64,000 bases of DNA from Podocnemis expansa (Eukaryota; Chordata; Testudines; Podocnemididae): contig ML682228.1 in NCBI GenBank assembly GCA_007922195.1, forward strand, positions 223,401 through 287,400. Direction: 5' to 3'. Below, in pieces: positions 11,200-20,911 of the stretch (the first letter of the stretch is position 1; each line of letters begins with the position of its first letter). The notes under the pieces are model-generated. The model saw only the letters and a program-made list of their open reading frames with translations, searched no databases and was not told where the DNA came from. A program made the translations under genes and the position numbers.

Positions 11200-11540
11200 G
11201 ACTAATCTAGCAGAGGGTTCCCAGTTCTCCACACCGAGGCAACCATTTTCCATGGAAATCCGTGGTGGCATACCAGGGAACCAGTGTCGGTGAATGGGCT
11301 GGAGGGGGCAGATGTTGCAATGAAGGCAGTCCCCCTAAAATTGGCAGTAGGGAAGGGCCTCCTGTTCACAGCCACAGTGTTGATAGCACCAATTGGCAAG
11401 TGCATTTTGGGCATTGATATTTTGCGGGGCCTGACTTTGGATACGCAGTGGGGACCTTTTAGTTTTGGCCGGCCCCCATATATATGTGCGGTTACTGCCA
11501 TCATGAGAGGCCACCCGAAGTGGGACCTGGTAGAGCTGCC
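11200..11540 (+). pseudogene. ERV protease C-terminus and pro-RT junction
   Basis: After the insertion an open frame starting at about 11284 includes ATVLIAPIGKCILGIDILRG. The ILGID segment matches the conserved protease C-terminal strand and helix. The frame continues towards RT, but the RT N-terminus is in a different frame from 11543 on, so a frameshift lies near 11540. Confidence 0.65.
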
Positions 11541-11542
11541 TG

Positions 11543-12297
11543 TGGCCCACCACAATCATGAATATGAAACAGTACTGTATACCTGGGAGACATCAGGAAA
11601 TTATTGCAACTATGCAGGCGCTTCAGGATGCAGGAGTTATTGGGCCAGTGTGGCCAGTGCAGAAGAAGGGTGGCTCCTGGTGCATGACTGTTGACTACCG
11701 CAGTCTGAACAAGGTGGTTCCCCCATTGGCTGCTGCAGTCCCTGACATGGTAACGTTGATAGAGCAAGTTGCAGACAGAGCTGGTGACTGGCATGCAGTC
11801 ACTGATTTGGCTAATGCATTCTTTTCAATTGCTATTGCCCCCACCAGTCAGGACCAATTTGCCTTTACTTGGGAGGGGCATCAGTTTATGTTCCAAACTT
11901 TGCCCCAAGGGTACAAACACTCTCCCACTATTTGCCACAACATGGTGGCCAGAGTTTTGGCGACCTTTGCCCTGCTGTCAGAAGTATTTCTGTTGCTTTA
12001 CACAGATGATGTTCTAATTACCTCTCACAGTTTAGTATGTTACAGGACACCTTGGCACAGCATGGATGGGCAGTGAACCCAAATAGGATTCAGGGACCCA
12101 GCCATGAGGTGATTTTTCTAGGTGTCCTGTGGCACAGACCACAGCAACACATTTCTGGCAATGTCCTGCAGACAATAGATGCCATTTGCCCACCTGACAG
12201 CAAGGAGCAAGCTCAAGCTTTCCTAGGAGTGATGGGGTTCTGGCAGGCATTTATACCACATCTGGGTATACCCCCATCACATTCCCTGAAGGGGTAG
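11543..12297 (+). pseudogene. ERV-L-like reverse transcriptase, RNase H lost
   Basis: Retroviral reverse transcriptase palm and thumb. Motifs visible in order are KQYCIPG, TVDYRSLNKVV, DLANAFFSIAI, LPQGYKHSPTICH and the catalytic box YTDDVLI. A frameshift near 12040 moves the thumb/connection part (FLGVMGFWQAFIPHLG) into another frame, and a stop follows at about 12297. No RNase H motif is found after it; sequence resembling an integrase tail comes next, so RNase H and most of integrase appear to have been deleted. DLANAFFSI and LPQGY-SPTICH are of the class III type. Confidence 0.85.
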
Positions 12298-12299
12298 AA

Positions 12300-12375
12300 T
12301 GCAAGGCTGGAGCAGTCAGTGTACACCCTGAATAACCGACCCCTATAGGGGTCCACCCCTTATGAGCAGCATCAC
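12300..12375 (+). pseudogene. ERV integrase C-terminal remnant
   Basis: The short reading VYTLNNRPL, then after a stop GSTPYE, resembles the end of the retroviral integrase core (asparagine-arginine-proline followed by TPYE). No DDE triad or zinc-binding region is present upstream. The match is short, so this is a suggestion. Confidence 0.5.
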
Positions 12376-12451
12376 GGAGAGAAAAATCAGTTTTCCTCCC
12401 CAGCTCCAGATTTAGAAAGTTTCCTCTGCTGCCCTTCTCCCAATCAGGTCC

Positions 12452-12964
12452 ATGGAGGGAAGTGCTGGGCTCAGTCTGCGTATACCCATTGACAAGGTGG
12501 TCATGACCCCAGGGACCCAGCACCTAGTGGATACCGAGTGGGACATGGCATTCCCCAAGGGCTGCTATGGGCACATTGCACCTCGGAGTAGTTTGGCCCT
12601 GAAAGGTGTCATGGTTATGGCTGGGGTGATTGATGCGGACTACCATGGGGAAGTTAAGGTGTTTATGTACCATTCTGAGAAGGAGCCGATAACCTTGCAA
12701 TGGGGAGATTGGTTCGTGCAGATCATCTGTGAAAGGCTAGCCACTCCATGGCTTGTGGAAGTAGCAGGGCCCAATACTACTACCAGCTGGCATGGGGGGT
12801 TTGGATCCACTGGAAAGAGGGTGTGGGCGCATTGCCTGAATAAAGATCCCCAAGAAGGCAACGTGCTAGCTGCTGGGCCAGGAGATACATACTTGGTGCT
12901 GCTGTATAGTGAAAACGTACCTTTGTATCTTCCTGCTACTAGGCTCTTGTCATGGGCTTGCTGA
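12452..12964 (+). CDS. ERV dUTPase domain, open reading frame
   Basis: Trimeric-type dUTPase, which hydrolyses dUTP to dUMP and pyrophosphate to keep uracil out of viral DNA. Four family motifs are clear in one frame: IAPRSSLALKG (substrate and metal site), GVIDADYHGEVKV (catalytic aspartate and the tyrosine that excludes ribose), GDWFVQII, and the flexible C-terminal arm GGFGSTGK. Motif 1 is less regular (AGLSLRIPID). The domain has no internal stop although the genes around it are broken. It follows the integrase remnant, the ERV-L position, and would have been the end of pol; the ATG at 12452 is therefore only a formal start. The frame runs on beyond the domain and overlaps the env start. 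Confidence 0.8.
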   Translation: MEGSAGLSLRIPIDKVVMTPGTQHLVDTEWDMAFPKGCYGHIAPRSSLALKGVMVMAGVIDADYHGEVKVFMYHSEKEPITLQWGDWFVQIICERLATPWLVEVAGPNTTTSWHGGFGSTGKRVWAHCLNKDPQEGNVLAAGPGDTYLVLLYSENVPLYLPATRLLSWAC

Positions 12965-14700
12965 TTGCAACCACTACTGCATGGCAGCCTTGGAGACCAT
13001 GTTGAGATCACTTGGCTTCAGTCACGGCTTACTGCAATTCAGCCTCACAGCTGTTAATGCTATTCAACTGGCATTTTATAATATAGCTATGATGCAACAG
13101 GGACCACCAACCGGGTGTATAGCCTATTACACCAAACAGTTCCCTATGGGAGTCTTGACCAAGGGGCATGCACTGGTGGTCTGGCATAATTTTACATCTG
13201 GAAGGAGGAAAGGGGTGTCTGTCCTTGCAGTAATAGTGACTTACAAGCAAGGGCCACATGTAACGAAGGTTAATATCACCTGGGGAAGGCAATTAGGTGG
13301 TTGTTGGAATGCCACATCCGCTACCAGGTGCGCTGATTTAAGGCTGATATTAGATACCTCGGCTGTAAATATATTGAGGCTACTGCCTACACCCTACACC
13401 ACCCATTTGTGGCCCTTATGACCCTTCAAGCTCGTCAGATGGCGTCTTGGGGCACTTGCAGTAGGTGCAGTGGGGACAGGAGCTGGTGCCTTGAATGCAT
13501 ATGATACTGAGACAATATGTAATAAGCTGAGTACAGTGGAAAATCATGTGGGAGGGGCCCATACCACCTTGGCCACATGGGGAACCCTATTAGGGTGCAC
13601 AAGTGTGGACCTGGCCATGCTGGTGCGGAAAAGTTGGGACTGGCACAACTGAAGTTTCTGGACCACTTATCAAGGTATTAGTGATACCCATCAAGCAGTT
13701 AACTGTACCTTGTGCCGGGTATGGCAAATTGCTGCCAACCAACAATATTTGGCATTCAGGCAGCATTCGCAGGAGAAAATGGGGCAGATATGGGCACACG
13801 TGCTACATCTTAACAAGGTCTGGGTAAAACCTCTATCCTTTTCTTGTGCAGAGACCACGTGCACTGCCCATATGGCAATCACTTACCCCAAGTAATAGAG
13901 CAATGGTGCCCCTTAGTGCAAGTGGCAGTCTAAATAGGCCAGCACTGGTGGATGATGGAAGTCCGCAGTTTGTATATTTACAATGATGACCACATTACAG
14001 ACCCATTGCTGTGTGAATTATGGGATCAGGGGTGGGTCTGCCCCCAACAAGGCAAATATGTGTCCCCATGTTTGCATCCTGTGACTGGAGTCTGCTCCTG
14101 GTGCCCATATTTGTTTAATGGCACTGATCTATACCAATTCAGCAATAATACTGCATGTGTGGCTACCAGCCATTTAGCCCGCTGGAGCAACGGAGATATT
14201 ATGGGTGTCACTGAAACCACAGTTGTGGAATACCAACAGAATGTAACTGGGGTTTGGGATCTCACCACAGGCAAGTACTTTATGTTCACAATTTTTGACA
14301 CAGCTGAATGGAATCATGCAGCACTAATTGATTTAGATATGATATGGCCAATATATTAGTGTTATTGCCTAGAGTAGACACACTGGTACGTAAGGCTAGA
14401 GAGATTAAACATCTTTATGACCAGGCCCTAAGGGCTGCAGAAGTTGCGCATGTACATATGCAACTAGATTCAGATGCAGTGATACACACAGCTAAGCTAG
14501 TGAAGCGTTTGACTGAACACCAGTGGTATGACGTATTTCCCAGTTGTTCCCCTCCACTACTAAATTGCAAAATGTGATATTGCACCCAATTGTGCTGTCT
14601 TTTGTATTGTGTGTTTTGTTATTTTGTGCATATGTGTATTTGTGGCATAAAATGGAGAAATTGTATATTGACCATTGCAAGCAGTGTTTGGGTATCCCAT
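12909..14700 (+). pseudogene. ERV env-like glycoprotein, multiply broken
   Basis: An ORF at 12909-13421 begins with a signal-peptide-like segment (about residues 1-18) and has N-glycosylation sequons. The next segment (about 13425-13655) has a Gly/Ala-rich fusion-peptide-like stretch (GALAVGAVGTGAGALN) followed by a possible heptad region. A Cys-rich ectodomain reads at 13952-14359, and a final hydrophobic segment near 14575-14650 (FVLCVLLFCAYVYLW) looks like a transmembrane anchor. Stops and frameshifts separate these parts. I see no gammaretroviral immunosuppressive/CX6CC region, so it is not a gamma-type Env. The class is uncertain. It fills the env position between dUTPase and the 3' LTR. 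Confidence 0.65.
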
Positions 14701-14709
14701 GTCCCTGCC

Positions 14710-14720
14710 AAGGGGCGGAG
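14710..14720 (+). other. Polypurine tract
   Basis: AAGGGGCGGAG lies directly upstream of the 3' LTR start (TGTAGAGGG), where the plus-strand primer for reverse transcription is expected. Confidence 0.6.
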
Positions 14721-15394
14721 TGTAGAGGGTCAGCTCAGAAGAATCTTGTCACGAGGAGGAGCAGTGTGACGGGCACATAGACTCCGGGGCACTGCTTGAT
14801 GCTGAAAGAAAGTATTTCTGTAATTTTGCTTTTGGATGGGCGGCTTGCCATGGGAGCTGGGTTGTTGTTGCCAGATATGTTGTTATAATTTAGGTTGTTT
14901 TTGACAGGTGTACATGGTAACAGTTTGTGAAAATTCCCTGGTTATCTGTTTGTGAGGTTTCCCAGAACGAGGTGTTTTGCACTGAAAGTTTCCCAGAATT
15001 AGCTGCTTTGCATAGACAGGGAAGAGACATAGATTTATTGTATGGGAATGGTGGTGGGTAAACATCAGACCCTACAAAAGCTTGGCTAAAGGGATGGGAT
15101 CTTGAGATTTGCCATGGACAGACGGTCAGCTGTGCCTGGATCCCTCAGGTGGCCACTCTGCGGTGCAGTTGGGTCTCCCACCGTGTTTTGGAGCGTGAGT
15201 GTTAAATGCTAATTAGTGTTAGTGCTTAGATGTGTGCAGTTTTAACCAAATCAAATCATATCATAGGACTGGAAGGGACCTCGTGAGATCATCAAGTCCA
15301 ACCCCCTGGGAATTGAACCCAGGACCTTCTGCATGTTAAGCAGAACCAGTGCTGATAAGTGCTACTAAGTGTTGTGTGCTTTAATAAACTTAGT
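14721..15394 (+). repeat. 3' LTR of the ERV-L-like provirus, U5 missing
   Basis: Homologous to 5325-5965. It begins TGTAGAGGGTCAGC and keeps TTTAATAAACTTAG with an AATAAA-type signal. It is interrupted by a SINE (15248-15347) and stops right after the polyadenylation-signal region, where CR1 tail sequence begins. Confidence 0.85.
15248..15347 (-). mobile_element. CR1-tailed SINE in the 3' LTR
   Basis: The insertion is absent from the 5' LTR. On the minus strand it has a B-box-like GGTTCAATTCCC followed by GGGGGTTGGACTTGATGATC, the CR1-like tail. AACC flanks both ends and may be a short target duplication. The tRNA-like head is truncated. Confidence 0.65.
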
Positions 15395-15470
15395 GGGAGT
15401 GGTCCTGCTTTTTTGGCAGGGGGTTGGACTAGATGACCTCGTGGGGTCCCTTCCAATCCTATGATTCTAT
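15395..15470 (+). mobile_element. CR1 3' end fragment
   Basis: GGGGGTTGGACTAGATGACC followed by TCCCTTCCAATCC and the terminal ATGATTCTAT repeat of CR1, plus orientation. The terminal 8-bp repeat is split by the foldback element and resumes at 16404-16422. Confidence 0.8.
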
Positions 15471-16403
15471 GGCTGTGTTCTCACACAGCGGGTTATTTCG
15501 ATACGGTTGTTTTGAAACAATCGTATATCGAAATAACGCTTATTTCAAAACAACTTATTTCGAATTAACAAAATGTTAATTCGAAACAAGGAAAAAGGCA
15601 GGAAACGCTATTTCGCTTCCGCAGGGGGCTGCAGGCACCGGCGGGCTTCAGCGCTGCCCAGCACTGCTCCCCGCCGGTGCCTGCAGAGCCGGGCTGCAGG
15701 CACTGGCGGCGTTCAGCGCTCCCCAGCGCTGCTCCCCGCCAGCTTAAAGCCCGGTCTGCACCCAAACCCGCCATGACCGGTGGCGGGTTTGAGTGCAGAC
15801 CAGGCTTTAAGTCAGTGGGGAGCAGTGCTGGGCANNNNNNNNNNNNNNNNNNNNNNNNNNNNNNNNNNNNNNNNNNNNNNNNNNNNNNNNNNNNNNNNNN
15901 NNNNNNNNNNNNNNNNNNNNNNNNNNNNNNNNNNNNNNNNNNNNNNNNNNNNNNNNNNNNNNNNNNNNNNNNNNNNNNNNNNNNNNNNNNNNNNNNNNNN
16001 NNNNNNNNNNNNNNNNNNNNNNNNNNNNNNNNNNNNNNNNNNNNNNNNNNNNNNNNNNNNNNNNNNNNNNNNNNNNNNNNNNNNNNNNNNNNNNNNNNNN
16101 NNNNNNNNNNNNNNNNNNNNNNNNNNNNNNNNNNNNNNNNNNNNNNNNNNNNNNNNNNNNNNNNNNNNNNNNNNNNNNNNNNNNNNNNNNNNNNNNNNNN
16201 NNNNNNNNNNNNNNNNNNNNNNNNNNNNNNNNNNAACGTTGTTTCGCCCACGGACTAGGTTTTACTTGTTTCAAAACAACACGGTTGTTTCGGAACAACG
16301 GCTTCCCTTGTTCCGAAACAACCGTGCGTCGTGTGAACAGCTGAAACCTTATTTCGAAACAACCTCCGTTGTTTCGAAATAAGGAGGCTGTGTGAACACA
16401 GCC
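15471..16403. repeat. Foldback/MITE-like element spanning an assembly gap
   Basis: The ends are inverted: GGCTGTGTTCTCACACAGC on the left and CTGTGTGAACACAGCC on the right, flanked on both sides by TAT. Subterminal arms are made of short palindromes such as TTGTTTCGAAACAA and TTATTTCGAAATAA. The inner part is GC-rich and itself inverted (AAACCCGCCA against TGGCGGGTTT). The 400-N gap falls inside. I see no transposase. Confidence 0.7.
15835..16234. other. Assembly gap, 400 N
   Basis: A run of N. Open frames drawn through it are artefacts. Confidence 1.
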
Positions 16404-16422
16404 TATGATTCTATGATTCTAA

Positions 16423-17149
16423 GCTGCTCTGCCCTGGGGGGGGGGGGGGGAATTCACACACTCCTAGCCTCCAGCAGCTCTCTGCTGGCTGGGGTTAAGG
16501 TGGAGTGGGGTTTAAAGTCTAGTCATTGGAACTCTGGCTTCTGGCTGCTCCTGCTATTTTTAGGGGGGCCCCTAGAACTCCACATTTGGGTGTCTTCCCC
16601 TATTTTAGGGGACCTCTGAATGCTGCCTGCCTAAAAAAAGCGGGCCCCTGGAACTGTGTTCCAGTGCCTTCTCCCTTACTTTAGCCCCTGCTTTTTCCCA
16701 GCCCTGCACAGAAATTGTGGCTGTTTCTGGAGCCACAGTTTGGCATAGGGCAGCTACCTGACAGAAACAGAGACATTATATAAAATATCCCCATTGGTTT
16801 TGGCACTACTTTCCATTGACCTAAAGGAGGTGTTTTACTACTGGGGAGGGACTCTGCTTTTGTTGTTTCACCCTTGTAAATTCTTTATGTGTTAAGCTAA
16901 CATCCTTGGAAATAACAACTTTTGGGTGTAGTTTTGACACTGAGCAAGGGAGCTTGGTACAAAATTCTAATGGAGAAAACAATTTGTAGCACTGTAGCTA
17001 AGATCAACCCAAGTGCAGGCAATAGAATTGCCCTTGAGAGCAGCTACCTCAAGGTAAAATCTGCCAGAGCCTTGTTTCTACTCCACTTTTATGCCAAGAT
17101 CCTTCAGGGTTTGTTTTCCCATTACAACAGTTTGTTTTCCTTTTTCCCT
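16423..17149. other. No supported gene
   Basis: Contains a poly-G run at about 16436 and TTTTAGGGGG/CCCCTAGAAC words resembling the interior of the MITE family at 18895 and 19693. Nothing else is recognised. Confidence 0.5.
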
Positions 17150-17385
17150 CACTTCCCTCTTATATGCTATTGTCCACTGTTTGAATCTAAACCACCACAT
17201 TGATTTGCTGTAACAGTCTGATCTGATCCTATGACTCACAATTCCCTGCATTTATTTTCTTCCCATTCCTCCGTACTTCTCCATCTTCAAGCATCTGATG
17301 AAGTGGGATTTTCTTCAACCAAAACTCATAATAAATAAATTTGTTAGTCTTTGAAAGTGCCATTAGACTCTTTGTTTGTCATGGT
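17150..17385 (+). mobile_element. Penelope-like element 3' end
   Basis: Contains CCCTGCATTTATTTTCTTC, then ATCTGATGAAGTGGGATTTT, then AATAAATTTGTTAGTCTTTG and GTGCCATTAGACTC. The order matches the sequence after the endonuclease remnant at 49430-49534 and the terminal repeats elsewhere in the window. Confidence 0.65.
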
Positions 17386-18399
17386 ACCTATGTAACATCA
17401 CACATCTTGTGAAAGAAAACAAGCCAAGACATACACATTCTTACATTCACTCTCCTAAACAAAGCCCAGTATTTCCTGATTTCACTCCCTAGTTTCCTCT
17501 TTGCAGTCTGAAACACTTTCAGAGGAATGATCATTAACTTCTAAATTGAATGGTGCCTCTGATAATCAGGGCCCAGGACTTCACTATTTTTGTTTACTTC
17601 CCCTTCTTGCTAGTGTTGCAGCAGCTCCAAAAGTAGGTAAATATCAATGTCAGCACAGGTGTACGTAGACAACCCTGTTCTAAACATTATGTCATCTACC
17701 ACTACACAGAGCAGGGCTAGACAGCACACTATAATAAGTGCTCCTGTCTTAGAAGCTGTACCACTACCAGTAGTAAAATCAGAAGCAACTTGAACAGAGC
17801 TATGTATATTAGGTGTTTAATGTCAATAGTCGCATGACAATTTTGACCCAACTGTGTCATTAAGGCCATGATTAGAGTGACAAGGTGACTGAGGTGATAT
17901 CTTTTAGTAGAACACCTGATGGTGAGAAATGAGTTGCTCCAAGAGCAACTATGTGGGTACCATCAGATAATGCCTTTGCCGTCAAATGAACTCACACAGG
18001 AAGATGATAAAAGAGATAATGCCACATCAGCTGTGGGCAAACACTCTTCACATAGCAAACATTCTGTAGTGTACCTTTCAGGTCTCATGCTTAAAGGGAA
18101 CACATTAAAAAAAAAAAACCAAGCCTGGAAGCTAAAATTCATAAATTCACTATAGACTAAAATTTAAAAATGGACTGCAGATGCTGGATTTATGGCCAAG
18201 ACCATGACTAGGCTGGGGTGAGTAGGGCAAAGTCCCACATGCCGAACAAAGGCGGCCTTTGGCAATTGGCGGCCCAAGCCAAAGGCCCTTTATGGGGCCC
18301 CCTATGAACCCACAATGCCACGCTCACTGGGGCTCTGGGCCCCTGTTGCCACCCTAACTGCCCCCCCCCACCATGGGGAGCGAGGGAGAAGTGGGGGCT
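17386..18399. other. No supported gene
   Basis: AT-rich unique-looking sequence, with a GC-rich stretch from about 18195. No exon of CUL4A, the expected divergent neighbour of PCID2, was recognised on the minus strand. Confidence 0.5.
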
Positions 18400-18834
18400 G
18401 TGGACCACCAGGTCCAAAAGCTTTGCCACTCGCCGGCTGATGTATCAGCCAGACCGGCCTCTTTCCAGCGGCGGTGGAGCAGTGCTCCCCCCCACCCCAG
18501 CCAGCCACGCCTCCCCAGAAGCAGGGAGAAGAGCGGCCAGCACGGTACTGCGGCTTGCTGGGAGTGGGGCTCCCTGGAACGGCCCACTCCAAAGAGTTCG
18601 GGCAGCTTTGCCCCTGGCCACCCCCAGCCTGGAAGTGGCCAGAACTCTTCGGAGCATGCCGCTCCAGGGGGCCCCACTCCTGGCAAACTGCAGCGCCGTG
18701 CCAGCCGCTCTCCTCCTGCCCCCTGGGGACGCATGGCTGGCTGGGAGTAGGCGGGGAGCGCTGCTCTGCCCCTGCTGGAGAAAGCCTGGTTTAGAAGGCG
18801 GGTGGCAAAGCTTTTGGACCTGGTGGTCTGCCAC
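18400..18834. repeat. Large GC-rich inverted repeat (foldback)
   Basis: The left end GTGGACCACCAGGTCCAAAA and the right end TTTTGGACCTGGTGGTCTGC are reverse complements, and similarity extends inward: plus- and minus-strand readings begin with the same peptide, DHQVQKLCH. The arms are roughly 200 bp. Long open frames on both strands here reflect GC-rich, stop-poor sequence and do not indicate genes. Confidence 0.75.
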
Positions 18835-18894
18835 CGTCTTCTTCCCCACTGCACCATGAGTGCACAGGTAACCGAAGCAGGCGGCAGCTATGGG

Positions 18895-19140
18895 TAGGGT
18901 TACCAGATGTCAGGCAAAAGGAGGACATGACCTCCCTTTTTACTTTCACGTCCTCTGTCCAGCAGGCATTTTAAAATATGTGATTTTGTCTGGCTTTTTA
19001 CTTACAGGGATTAAAGTATTCTAGGAAGCCATGGAATACCTTATTTTAGGGGGAAGCGTTCCAGGGCCCCTTAAAAATAGAAGAATGCTACATTAATACT
19101 ACATGTTCTCCTTTCGAGGCTTTGGTATCTGGTACTCCTA
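18895..19140 (+). mobile_element. hAT-like MITE, TAGGGTTACCAGAT family, copy 1
   Basis: Starts TAGGGTTACCAGATGTCAGG and ends near GGTATCTGGTACTCCTA, a decayed inverted end. It parallels the copy at 19693-19981 through most of its length, including ATTAATACTACAT. Confidence 0.7.
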
Positions 19141-19692
19141 GCTACCGGGCCCCCTTATAGCTCAGGGGCCCTAAGCCACTGCCTGCTTCACTTACTCCAA
19201 AAGCCACCTCTGGTGCTGAATTTTAGAAGGCACAGGGGATGGATCTGGATCTGTTCCCAGCTGCCATATGGAGCCACTTCTGTCCCTTGCACCCTTGAAA
19301 CTTTGGCACTTGGGACCTCCAGCTGCTGAAGCTCACCACCACCTTCTGGCAGTGGCTATGGACACATCTGGAGCACCTGTTGCCCCAGGCAGGCCACAGG
19401 GATCCAGCTCCATCCACAGCCAGGCAGCTGGGGATGGAGCTGCATTCCAATCCCTTCAGCCTGCCATCAGTCAGGGGGTGTGTTTGTAGTATCTGGGGCT
19501 GCTTGCCCCAGGTGCAAAAAGTTCTGGTTATAGCTCTGTTTATGGCTTATTAAAACAATCTGTAACAACCTGCAGTGCCCCCTTAAAGAACAGTGAGACG
19601 GTATAATATTGGGCACTATGCAGTTTGCATTTTAAATGCCTCATCAGATCACAGGGAAGTTTTGTGGCTCCTGCTTCAAAATGCCACATGGC
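19141..19692. other. No supported gene
   Basis: Moderately GC-rich sequence between two copies of one MITE family. Nothing recognised. Confidence 0.5.
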
Positions 19693-19981
19693 TAGGGTTA
19701 CCAGATGTCAGGCAAAAGGAGAACATGTCCTCCTTTTTACCTTCACATCCTCCGTCCGGCACGCATTTTAAAAATACATGATTTTGTGCAGCTATTTACT
19801 TACAGGGGTTAAAGTATGCTTAAATTCCCCAGAATACCTTATTTTTAGGGGGAAGAGTTCCAGAGGCCCCTAAAAACAGAAGAATATTACATTAATACTA
19901 CATTTTCTCCATGAGTCCTCCAACGTCTTCCTTTTCCTACTTCCTCTCCTCCTTTCCAGGATTTGGTATCTGGTAACCCTG
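19693..19981 (+). mobile_element. hAT-like MITE, TAGGGTTACCAGAT family, copy 2
   Basis: Terminal inverted repeats are TAGGGTTACCAGAT on the left and ATCTGGTAACCCTG on the right. Flanks are CACATGGC (19685-19692) and CACATGGT (19982-19989), an 8-bp target duplication with one mismatch, as expected for hAT superfamily insertion. Confidence 0.8.
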
Positions 19982-19989
19982 CACATGGT

Positions 19990-20579
19990 GGAGGATGGGG
20001 ACAGCTGCCCTGATCCTATATCACTCAGAGATTCCCATGGAGATGCTCTCTGGGAGGCGTGCAGGTCTGCAAGAGCACTGTCCAGACAGCAGCACACACT
20101 ATTCTCCCCAGGACTTGTAATTGTGGGGGGAAGGGGGAGTGTAGAGGAAAGTTGTGGGGGTGTAGGCAGGGCCACCTCAAGGGGTTGTGTCGTTCCAAGC
20201 CAAATTTTGATGTGGCACTCCCTGCATCTCATTCATGGAGGTTAAAAAGTTTTCCAAAGTGCACAAATCTCCGGCGTCTGCCTGCAGAGGGATTTAAAAT
20301 GCACTCTGCTACATGACTTAAGCTGCAGGGCGACTAACAGTGCCCGAGCTGCTAGGATAGAGTTGAAGCGGCAGGAGCCAGCCTAATCTTCGGCACGGTT
20401 AGGTGCCCCCAAGAACTGTCGTCTGAAGCCATGTCTGTCTCTTGCCTCACAGTAGAGCCTGCTTTGGACGTCGGCTCAGACATTTGGTATAACACTATTA
20501 CTAGCAGACAGCTAGGAGGGTTGGGAATTTGGGGTGTGTGTGTGTGGGGGGGGGGGTGTTACAGAAATCCACAGCAGCC
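19990..20579. other. No supported gene; PCID2 upstream flank
   Basis: Unrecognised sequence with a GT/G-rich simple repeat at about 20533-20560. Confidence 0.5.
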
Positions 20580-20759
20580 ATACAAGGGGCCCCACTAGGC
20601 AGATCAGCGCGTCCCACCTCCCCGCCAGCATCCGAACTCCGCGCTCAGCTGGGGCCCGGAAGTGCGTCAGAGCCCCACCCCCTCGCGCGAGACGAGCCAC
20701 TAAGCCCCGCCCCGCCAGGAAAGCCGCCGCAGCGACGAGGGGGTGGGCCGTTGCGTGAT

Positions 20760-20803
20760 GTCACGTGAGGGACTTGCACGCGGCGCGGCTTGTGTCACGT
20801 GAC
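20760..20803. promoter_or_regulatory. Paired CACGTG E-box sites
   Basis: GTCACGTGAG at 20760-20769 and the perfect palindrome GTCACGTGAC at 20794-20803. Their arms have the form bound by USF/MYC-type bHLH-zip factors and partly by CREB/ATF. Binding is inferred. Confidence 0.5.
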
Positions 20804-20901
20804 GCGCGCGAGGTTGAGCGACGGCGCCGCCCGCAAAGGGCGGAAGCGCGCCCCTTCTCCTCCCCAGCGCGCGGCGCGCGGGTTAGTGGAGGGAGCGAGA
20901 A

Positions 20902-20911
20902 GCGCATGCGC
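20902..20911. promoter_or_regulatory. NRF1-type palindrome
   Basis: GCGCATGCGC matches the NRF1 consensus palindrome and lies about 160 bp upstream of the PCID2 start codon. Confidence 0.6.

Larger units (their letters stand above)
5325..15394 (+). mobile_element. Class III (ERV-L-like) provirus, heavily interrupted
   Basis: Two similar LTRs (about 5325 and 14721) flank, in order, gag, protease, RT, an integrase tail, a dUTPase and an env-like region. dUTPase after integrase, together with the form of the RT N-terminus, points to class III ERV-L-like elements. Breaks: an antisense CR1 in gag (6702-9715), a probable solo LTR in protease (about 10594-11145), loss of RNase H and most of integrase near 12297, a SINE in the 3' LTR, and many stops and frameshifts. 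The 3' LTR lacks U5. The copy is defective. Confidence 0.8.

Noticed and set aside
15565..16382. Long open frames on both strands
   Set aside because: They run through 400 N and have no real sequence in the middle.
18302..18859. Several open frames over 100 codons on both strands
   Set aside because: They are mirror images from a GC-rich inverted repeat with few stops, and show no family motif or splice context.
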